From Elysia crispata (taxonomy: Eukaryota > Mollusca > Gastropoda > Plakobranchidae), in contig JAWDGP010000283.1 of the NCBI GenBank assembly GCA_033675545.1, forward strand, positions 512,501 through 576,500: 64,000 nucleotides of DNA, given 5' to 3'. This document shows positions 48,719 through 60,185 of the stretch, piece by piece. Below the pieces are notes generated by a model. The model did no database searches. It was given only the letters and a program-made list of their open reading frames with translations, and was not told where the DNA came from. A program made the translations under genes and the position numbers. Position 1 is the stretch's first letter, and the number at the start of each line of letters is the position of its first letter.

Positions 48719-51700
48719 CTAACTCAAGGACACAAAAAAAGGTAAGACCCTGAGGAATTTGTAAGCTATTTCCTTCACTGTGCTTTAATCTTACCTCTCA
48801 TTTGGTCGGCCATCAACAACATCCCTGCCATGTCGTGAGATCGGAACCTTCTCCTCTACCTCCTCCACTCGCTGCTTGAGCCCTTCTGTCTCTCTCTGAG
48901 CAAGCCTCAGTTCATCTTGTAATTTCATATTCCTGCTCTTCGACTGTTCCAGTCGCGCCTCTAAAGCATGGATCTTCTCATCTTTCAGCTCACTGCTTTT
49001 CTTCAGAGTGTCTTCAATCATTGCCTCCAATGCTTTGTAACGGCTGTGGGAAAAAATAATGAGAGTTACTGAAATTTTTTCTTCCTTTCGTTTTGCTATT
49101 CTTTTGAGTCCACATTATTTTAACCACAATATTTCATGTCAACAGAGCATTTCTTGAAAGCAGAGCCTTAATAGTACACTTTTCCTTCGATTAACTATAC
49201 AGTAAAATAACAGTTAAACCAAAATATTCTGAGTCCACAATACATGGCTAAAGCAAAATGATCAGTCCTCAGAATGATGGTTTAACAGTGTTTCACTGTA
49301 GTTTTTGAGTGCCTTGCTTGTCAAGGTAGAATAATGGTCACTCATCAGTAACATTTACATCAGTGAATAAAACCAACTAGTCACAACTACACAAGTATCC
49401 ATCTGGTAGCAATAGATCAGAACAGCATTGCAAAAATTACAGGTTAGCCTTCATAGGCAAAGATGGATTGATCCAAAAATGTTGTTACACTGCAAATACA
49501 TGGACTCATGTTTAGTCAAATCCTTGGTGCCCATGCACATGATGAATTTACTGTCTTGTAATATGATGCTGTTTCATAACTCTCAATGCTCCTGTATAAT
49601 GAATGACATACATGACATTTATTAAGTAAAATGTTGAGGTTAAATGAAACCTGCAGATAAAATGTACGAAAATGTTTACCAGTAACATTTTCTTTTTCTT
49701 TCAATTCACTAACATCAAATGTCAGTATTCAGTGAAATCAATTATTTGACTAAGCAATATTCATTTGCCCCTTTTAAGCATATTCCTATAAAATTGTATA
49801 TATTTTTTTAAGTAACGGTATTTCAAATTGTTGGGCAAGAGGTAACTCACTTGGCATCATTGGTCTGCTCTGCCATGGTAAGCTTCTGTGTGCTGATGCC
49901 AACCTTCTCCAGCTCACCATTCAGCTGTTCCAGCTCATTACTCAGCTCCTGCGACCGGATCTTCTCATTCACCAAGTCCTACAATGCGTTTGAATTAAAA
50001 TTAAAAGAATAAATGCATGAGGGTCTAACAAAATATTGAACTTGTTTGGGTAAAACTTTTTCTCAGTATTAAAAAACAATTTAAAAAATGATTTAGTTAT
50101 TTCTGAAGGTAATCAAACAGACTCATTTATAAAGATCACAATTTTTTTTTATTGAATTTTTTAAATTGGTTAATGTCAGCGGCCTAGGGAGGAGCATATC
50201 AAGGGCACAGTCAGGGGAGCATTCAATGATCATAAAGGTTTACTTATAAGAGTGTACTTTATATACTGTGTCTTGCTCTACTTATCTTTATCTTTTCTAA
50301 AGACAACTGAGCGGAATTAATCAAAGAATTATATCGCCTGTTATTATCCTTCAGCACAGACTGTTCCTCGGTGATGAAAAAATCTCCTAATTGTCATACA
50401 ATTATCTTTTCACTTTATCCCATAAAATTTTACATATGTGTACAAAAAAAAGTTCAAGCTTAAAGATAAGAACTTCCATGAGGCACAAAGGCAAGATTAA
50501 TGAAGAATCACATGAACCTTAAAAATCTACGTAATTCCGTAAATTTAGAGAAAATTCTCATTCCTGAAAGACTCCCTCTAATTTAATATCTGCACATGAT
50601 CAAGATCCACCAAAATTAGCACTAACTTCTCTGAGTGTTGCCAGCGTTCGGCGGTCAGTATTAAGCTCCTGTAAAAGCTCGCCATTTTCTCGCTCCAGAT
50701 CCTTCACCTTAGAGCAGGTTTCCTTCATTTTGTCCAAGGATTTGCGCATCGCTTTGCTCTCCTTGTCCAATGCCTGAAACTTGGCATTCAATTCTTCTAG
50801 TGCAGATTCCTTTAATTCTGAGCTCTGCTTTAATTTTCTGCATATAAAAACAGTTGATGGTTTTTATTAAAGAGTAATAGAGCGAACCTTTTTATAGCCT
50901 ACATATACATGTGAAACTGGAAATTTAAGAAACAAATATTCATCAAGTGAAAAAAATAAACTTAAAATATATTTTATAAATATAACATGGTTATAATTAA
51001 TCGTCTGTCCAATTTAGCGTATTATCTTCGCACAGAGATTTTCTTTTATCAGAGTAAGTTTTAGTGAATTGATTTTGAAGTTATTATTTAATTATAACGG
51101 CCATGGATATAGAAATGCTTCAGAGGCAAAAATTTTACTTTTGAAAGCACCAAGGACTAAACACGTAATTTTAAACCCCCACTTGGTTCAGTATTGTAAC
51201 TGAGGGCTTCTGTTTTCAGGGCAAATTTAAAGTTCATAACACGACTTTAGGTTTCGGTTTAGAAATATATAGAAAACTGAAATTCCTACCTGTTCTCTTT
51301 TTCTAAAGTAACCTTGTCCTTTTGCAGTTTGACTACTTCCGTGTCTAATGCTCCAGCCTCTTTATCCCTCTCCTCCAGACGCTTAACTGTCACTCTTAGA
51401 CTGTCAAGTTCTTTGGTTAGTTTGTCATTCTCTGACTCAATGTCAATATTGTCCTTCTCTAGTTGTTGCAAGCGACGAGTCGTCATTTCAACACTCTTTT
51501 GAAGACGCTGAAAAATTTTTGGTAGGGATGATAAGATCAGACTGATGCAATACTTATTTGAACTATAAAAAGACAAGTTGTATTTTGATTGTTAAGAATT
51601 ATGAATTACTAAGAAAGTGCAGCTAGAGACAAGAATTAGTATTTACAATATATTCCAAGCAGATAACATAGAATTTAAATTGTGACTTGCACTTTAGCTT

Positions 51701-54700
51701 TAAGGCAGCATTCTGTCATTTAATTAATTTCCCAGAACCTTTCTTTAATTACAAGCTTTTCATACTAAATTAAAAAAAAAACTAACATAAATTTTCTATA
51801 TCTTTAGAACTTACGCTCTGGGAATTACAATAACGCGGTGAAAAAAACAAAAAACAAACAAAACAGTAAATGTATAAAACTGTTTTGACACATTAAATTA
51901 AAGTTGATTTTGCCTTCCAAACTTCATGATAATCGTAAGAAACAACAGTGCTCTGGTGGGTAAAAGAGGTCCTTCCTAAATAAGAATCAAAGGCCACAAA
52001 AGTGACCTTTACTTTATTTGGCTTCTACTATACAGTTCTAGAAAATGTAGAAACTTGTTGCTTCATGTGTTTTTTTCCCTTTTCTTATGGTATATCAGTA
52101 TGTAAACTAAAAATCTAGATTTAGCCCAATGTAGGGGTCATAAACCAAGAATTAGATAGAATTTATAGGATTTCATAACTCAAAGTCTATTCAATTTCCA
52201 CAGAACTTCCAAATTATTTAAGGCATGAATTGAGCATTCCAGCATGACATGAGTAGCAACAGATTAAAATAATTTGAGTAGTCTGGTGAAATTTCTGAGT
52301 TTTAACTATATAAAACTCCAAAGACAATTTCTGAACCCTACTGGAATAGTCCTCTGTAAGTTAAGTTTTAAACTCATAATGCCATAGTATTACCTGCTTC
52401 TCATTGCCCATGTCTATGAGTTCAAACTCCATCTGCTCTTGTTTGAGCTTGTGTGTCTTCTGACCCTCCAGCGACTTCCTCAGCTGCTGTAGCTGCTGGT
52501 TCAACTCATCTTTCTCTGTCTCTAGCTCAACTGCTCGCTCTGCCTTGCCTTTCAAGCTGTCAATTGTGCGCTGCTCGTAGAATATAATAACATAATATTG
52601 ATCAACTGTATTATGTTTTAAAGATTTGTGGCTACATTTACTCTTTCTTAGAGCAAACAAAACGAAGAGTTATCATACTTGAATAGAAGCTACGTATAGT
52701 TTAAAACAAAAATATTTGCTGCTTCAAAAGTGTGAATAGCTACCAAAAGCAAAAACACTAACGAGAACAAAGACCCTCCCAACAAGCTTGTTTGGTTTCT
52801 TGCTACTGTTTATAAAAAAAATGAAAGCCAAAAATAAAAGTAAAAGAATTAGTTTACATGTTTTTGGAAATCGTTGACATATGAAAAGACGATCTTTATT
52901 GGTATTTGTCCAGATATGCATGTATATTTCTATCATAAAGACTATTTCAATTTGTTAATGCTTGAAAAAAAGACCTCTCAAACCATATTCCCCTTCCGCA
53001 ATCAATTCTTCAAACTCACTTGCAGCCTCTGATGTTCAACCTTGAGAGAGATGTGTTCCTGTTCTAGCTCTTCTTTCTTGGCCTGGGCTGTTTGCAGTGT
53101 TTCCACCGTCCGTTGCAGCTTGCGGTTCTCTACACTCATGTCTGAGCTTTCTTGCTCCACTGCCTCGACGCGCTCTGCCATGTGCTGCAAGGCTCCAACC
53201 TTAAAGTCAGCAGGAAAGAAAATTATTTAAAAGAAAAACTGTAATTAAGCATTCATAACTTTCAATGCTCCTGCATACTGAATGAAACACTCAAATCAGT
53301 GTGATATAGAATGAGCCCAGCTAAACAAAATACTTTAATAATACTTATTTGCACTAAAATATAATGAGTTCAAAATTCATCACTACATTAAGGATTAATC
53401 CTATAAAACTATATGGTTTAATCTTAATTTAAAACTCATAACATTTCAGGAATATTTCCTCAGATATAGTGAAATAATCATTATATACTTCAATAGGATG
53501 GCAAGACACCCACCTTCTGATGCAATTCTGAGTTCTCTTTCTCTAAACCCTGGTTCTCCTGCTCCAGCTCTTGCAGCCGCTGCCTGTTGTCATCCAGTTG
53601 GTGGATAGAGCGCTGCAACTGCCGTCCCTCAAACTCCAGCCTTGTCAGCTCAGAGTTCTTTGAAGTGACTGCCTCATGGAGTCGTTTGTTCTCTCGCTCC
53701 AGATCTTTTACCTGCATGTACAGAATTCTTTTTTAAAGGATATGAAAGAATCTTCTATTGCTGTGTTTTTACAACAAGCGTGAATGATTTTGAAAGTGTT
53801 TGAAAAAAAAAAGCACAAGTTTGTTTTAAAGGTATGAAGGACTACTTCTTTCCTCTCAGTGGATTGTTTCCGCACAATTTTTTTTTACAGATATTTCGAA
53901 CTTACTGATTATTATTATTTTTTTTTAAATAAATCAAAATTATTACTTTTGACAGCATATACGATTTATTAAAGCACAAACACATTACTTGAAAGCACTT
54001 CTATTTTTACATTCCTAGTCCCTTTTATTTTGTTGTCTTTTAGTTTTTGTTTTAATACTTGCCTTTTTTTTATTTGGTTGGGATGGGATTGAGAGAGGTG
54101 AAATTTTAATCAAATAGATAAACGAAAAGCTTCTGAGAATAGATATCATTATATGCCACTTTAAAAAAATCATTAAAGACTCACTCTTGCATCATTGGTC
54201 TTTTCACTTCGCTCCCGAATGTTGTTCAGGGCCTGGGACAGTTGCTCATTCTCCTTCTCTAGTTCAAGCACCTGCCTCTCTGCATTGTCTTTCATGGCAT
54301 CTAAAGCATGTGCAAGTCTTGCCTTTTCCTCCCTAGCCAAGACCAGCTCGCTCTCAGCCCTAACAGCTTGCTCAGACGATTCACATGCATTCGCTTGGAG
54401 TTTCTCAATCTAATAGATGTATGAAAAATTGAAGGGATTTTATTTTTATTTATGTTTTTTTTTCTCTATTGATTTATATCAGCATTTTTTTTTTAAATTG
54501 ATTTTCTGACATTAATTTCCTCCTTTTTTTTTTAAATTCTATTCAACATAATTGGTGATATTTTCATTGGTCCAGATTTTTATTGCATGCCTAAAAATTT
54601 ATCATATGTGCAAAGCAGACAAATGATTTTATCCTTAATTCATGACATAAGATGCATATTGATTGATTCCATTCAATTTAACTCCCATCAAGTATATAAT

Positions 54701-57700
54701 GTTGCCTAAGTTAAAAACCAGTTATCAGAAAGTGGCTTTCAAGTCACTGAATCAAGAAACATCAATAATAAAGATTACAACAGCATAAAATACTTATTGA
54801 GCACTAGGCAGAAAAACCATAACAAAATAAAGACACAAATATTTTCTATTCATCAGGACCAACCTTTTTAGACAGCCTTTGATTTTCCTTCTCCATTTCT
54901 AGGCTGATCTCTGCATTTTGTATCAGAGCCGACTCCTTCATTTCTGCTAGTTGAGCAGATAAGCGTTGATTCTCCAACTCCAAACGCAAAACGCGGGCGT
55001 GAGAAGTCTCAGAAAGCTGCTCAGACAATGAAGAGCCCATGTCTGGGTAAAAAAAAAGGGGGGGTGGGGGGAGGGGGGGGGGAGACATTGTGAGCTGGTA
55101 AATTTCCAGTAGTGTAAATTCTTTGTCTTGCATTCCATCCTTTCTATTCGTACGTTAAAAATTTTGAAGAGACATTGCTCTTTAAAATTGCAGACGTGGC
55201 TTTCTCGACAATACATCATTAATTTGCAGCGTTATGCATTACCAATACAAAACCTAGATAAGGCTGCATGGATGTGAGCTCACATATTTCATGATGCACA
55301 GGCAAGTAAAGTATATTTCATATGAGAAACTTTAAAATGCCTGAAAAAAAATACGCTTCAAAATGAAAAGAAAAGGAGCCAAAATGATCTGGAATTATAT
55401 TTTTGCTTTTGTAACTTTTATAATATTGAATTGTAAGCAGGAATTGTTTTGCTTTTATTATGTTTGTTTTTTTTGTGTTGTTGTTTTTCTTTTTCATAAA
55501 AAAAAAAAGTAGATGAATTTTTATTGCAATCATTACACTAAACTTTTTGATAAATGTATTTGATTCCATTTATGAAATATAAACTACCCCAAGTTTAAAA
55601 ACATGTGATTTTATGAGCCAAGTTAAAAAATTCTTTTCTTTTTTTTTCATGACACGGAGATCAATCTTTTCCATAAGCTTTTTGCACATATCATTTCTTA
55701 TCTAGTATTACAAAAAAAAGACCAGAGAACATTGCAAAAAATTGATTTACTTTTAGTCATTGAGGAAACAAAGACAACAAAGAAAAACAGATTGGCTCAC
55801 TCACTGACTGACTGAGGATTACATCTACAAGCCTAAAAAAGCATAACTTAGAATTGCTGGAAATAGATGGATGGTGTACAAGAAAAAAAAAGAAAAAGAA
55901 AAAAACACAAGTAAAATTTAGGAAATATAACTGATAAAGTACAGGCCAGCTCAAGAAGAAAATGAGAAGTTTTTCTACTCACTACCAATCCTTGATCTGA
56001 CTGCCGAGAGTTCTGACTCAAGACTGGCACTCTCATTCATGCTTGACTTCTTCTCAAACTCCAGACGAGCGTTTTCCTCTGTCAGATATTCAAGTTTCTC
56101 TCTCTCTGACTCTCTCTCCTGTGGATGAAAAGACACAAAAAATATTTCAAAATATTTACATTTTAAAGAACTTATTTCAATTCCCTCACTCATTTTACTG
56201 CAGACTTTAATGCTGCATTTAAAAATCAGCTTGATTTCATCAGATACTTTTTTTTCTCTAAAGTATTGATTGGATATCTGGGCTAGCAGATTATTTCAAG
56301 CCCTAAGTATTTCTGAAAGAAAAGGAGAAAGTGCATATATTCATACAGGTTTCCTACTCTATCTTACTGCAATGAGCCTGTAATATAGGCTTACTGATGG
56401 TTAAAATAATGTGGAATATACGGGAAATTACATGAATCAGGCAATGACAATTGTATTTTATATTGGTTTGAAAAGAGGAGAAAATATTTAAAATTGTTTT
56501 CACATGTCCTCCAAAACTAATATTTTAAGAAAACCATCTAGCAAGATATAGTCTTAAGAAATACAAATATCTTGCACCTGGTCCAAAAGAGTCTTATGGC
56601 ATTATTTCACATTCAAAGATATTATAATTTACAACGATTAATTTATAATGAGCTTCAAAATGGTAAAAACTGCATAATTATCATATTTCTATCAGGTATT
56701 ACTCTAAAATGATATCCGTCCAAATTCAAATCTTGGACTTGAATTGGCTTCAAGACCTGTTACCTTTGAGAGTTCCTCTAGCTGCTGCCTATACTTCCTC
56801 ATCTCTGACTCTAGTTCCACCACCGTTTCAATTCTCTTCCTACTGCTTTCCAGTTGGTTCTCCAGCATAACCTTTGTCTCCTCTAGGATTGAGTTGTCTT
56901 CCTTCAGTTCCTACAAGAAGCAAGCACTTAAAAAGTTAAGAACCTAAAAATGTATGAATATCGCTCAGCAGGAGTTGAAAAATTGCTTTAAATTAAAGAT
57001 GGTTGAAAACAAGCCGTTATCTATAAAGGAAAGAAAATTGGAATTTTGGGATTAAGATAATCAGTAAGAACGTAATTACTCAATAGTAATATCCTAGTTC
57101 TGCCCTACTATCTCAACAGGAGAATTATCATACCAAAAGTCTAATTTTCATAAATATGTAAAGCTGGCCTTGCCACAATCAAGAAATCTTGCGAAATCTT
57201 ACAGATAGCGAACTTTTTGTATTGTCTCTTACTTCTGTTCTTGCTTTGTAGAATTCCAACTCATTCAACCGCTCTTTGTACTTCAAGATCTCTTTTTCAA
57301 AGGTATCAACTTTGGAAGCCTGGGGGGGGGAAAAATGTGCAGTTTGATGATAAAAATTTGATGGTTTTGTTTTTCTTTATTTATTTCTGTTTTTACAGAG
57401 GGAAGAAAAACAAATAATGAAAGAGGCTTTCCAGTTGCACTTAATTGTGTTGACCAAAAAAAAAAAAGATTTCAACATAAAGGGGAAAATTCTCAAATTC
57501 AAGAACATAAAACTAATGCAGGACAATCTATTCGTTGGACACAAATACCAATTTGCAATCACTTAAAGCTATAGAAAGATTTTCTTTTTATTAGTAAGAA
57601 AAAGAGAAAGTTTGTATGTTCAAGTTTAATTCTGATTATTCAGTTAACAAATATGCACAAACTATTATTCTTGAGTATGTTGGAAACTTTATACCTTTTC

Positions 57701-60076
57701 TTTTAAAATATCCAATTCATCTCTCAGCGACCTTGTAGCACGTGCCTCTTGCAGTAGAGATGCATTCTGATCAGAAAGACAGAAAATGACATATAAATGG
57801 TGGATTTTTTACCTATCCCCTGTCCATCTTGCTTTTTGGTAGAGAATCAAATTGGCAAAATAGGTTTTAAAAAAAGAAAGAAAAAAAGAACAAACGAAGA
57901 AAAAATTAGGAAAGAAACAAGTGTCACTTTATGTTTTGTACTTTGCACAACCTGGTTTAAAATTGAAGCAAAAATTTCAAGCTCAGAAAAAATCTGAATA
58001 GATTTTGAGAAGAATTTTTTGTGATGAGCAGTTTGGTGCTTCAATCTCTTCAAGGCTGAGTACGTATCATGTATCACAGGAAATTTACCTCCTGCTTAAG
58101 CTGGGCACAGTTGGCCATACTGTCCTGTAGCTCGTCCCTCACGTCAGACAGCTGCTCTTGACGGTCCTCGCTGGAAGACAAGCATAAAAATTTTAAATTA
58201 TTTAAACTCTTCAGATGTCATGAGCACTGTCCACTTTATAATTGCAATTTCATTAACAGCTTAAAGAAAGATTGAAATGAGGCACAAACCAACGGAAATA
58301 TCCAGTCAAATCATTTACCTGCAAAATGAAAGAAAACAAGATTGGACTTTTAGCTCTACGCCTAGTTATCCAAGGATTTCGATAAGGGGAATGATGGTCA
58401 CTTGTACTGGTATAGCTCATTCAAAGCAACAATTACTTCTTACTGAAATTTTATTGGGCAACATATACATTACAGCTTTTAGGCTTGAAATATGCATCAA
58501 ATCATATAATGATATAATGATGAGATCTCTTCTCCAAAACAATTTCCATATCAATCAAGCTGAAGAGATGAGACACCAAAGGTGCTGGGTGTTCGCTCAA
58601 GTCACAAGTTTAAAACAGCAAGAGAAAATCAAAGCCTTAGTCTTATTTAGCTATGATATAAAGGTCAATTAAAAAATTTTCAAGATCACCAAGGATTATC
58701 GTGAAGCTGAATTTTTATTCTTTATTATTTTTTTTTTCATCATTGATCCGTCACAATACCAAGCCATAAATGCTCTTGAGCATAGAAAAATTAAAAAGTC
58801 ATAATAGGTGTTCTTTGCATTTTTGTTTGGGGGATCCCAAACTCACAATGATGCACATCTACATTGAAAAATCTCATTAGTCCTCATTCATATCCTCTCT
58901 TCAATGAGATCTAAGATTACCAAAGATGTTTCCAAGAGATATATCCAGCATAACGAACCCCATTTTATAGGACATTCTTATTTCTACATTTCATAAAAGC
59001 TAGTTATTAATAAAAGAGGTTCCAATGTAACTGCTCAACAACAAATACTAATTATTATTTAACACTCACAACTCCTGGCGAATGTGTCTGAGTTTCGCCT
59101 TGCACTCTGCCAGCTCTAGAGCCAGGTGATGCTTCTCTGGGGAGAGTTGAGGTGAGTCCACCACTGGCCGTCCCTCCACCTGGGACATGTAGAAGTCCCG
59201 CTCCTGGCCCAAGTCACACGCCAACTGATGATAGGACAAGACATATAAATTCACAGCAACTAATCTACAAAACTATGATATCCTTCTTGGGATTCAGAAA
59301 GATTCTAAAATCTCAAAAATATATACCAATAACAAAGGCATGTCTCTAAATTGGTCAGTCCATAAAAAGACTTAAATTAAGAGTGCACAAGAAAGAACCA
59401 AAAATCACAGTCTTCTCTTCCTTTTTACCACTCCTTCTTATTCATTCAATCATTCTCTATCTCTATATCTTCCTCTATCTCCCTAGGTTTTCTCTTCCTT
59501 CGTGCTCCATGATACACACACTTTTTCTTCTTCCCTCACCTTGTCCTCTTCCTCTTTCTGACTCACCTCAGCACATTGATCCCTCTCTCTGATCAGACGG
59601 TAGAGGTGGTGAAACAGTTTGTCCACATAACTATTGCAGCTTGTTGGAGATTCAGGACGCTGAATGGACAACACAGTTTCACAGTCATCTGTTACCTGTG
59701 ACAATATACCCATGACAAAAGTAAAAATACAGGATGACTTATTAATCAAAATGCAGCAGACAAATCATGTTCTTTTCTCTTCAGAGAATGAGATTTAATT
59801 TAATTTGCATAAGACAGAAGCCAAATAAACGAAATTGGTTACAGCATTCTGCCTTTCCTTCCATTCAGATGCTAAGAATGTTCAATAATAAAAGGAAGGC
59901 CGTTTAAAGGGCGGCTGGCAAAAAGTTATTGTGAAAGTCCCTAAACACTGCACACACAAAAAAAAAAAAAAAACCAAGAGAGGGGGGGGGGGGGGGGTAA
60001 CCTGGAATACTGTTGAATGCGTCTATATCTCCTGCTGATGCTACAGCCGCCGCCGCCACCACTAACACTATTACTT

Positions 60077-60131
<55 letters not shown>

Positions 60132-60133
60132 CA

Positions 60134-60185
<52 letters not shown>

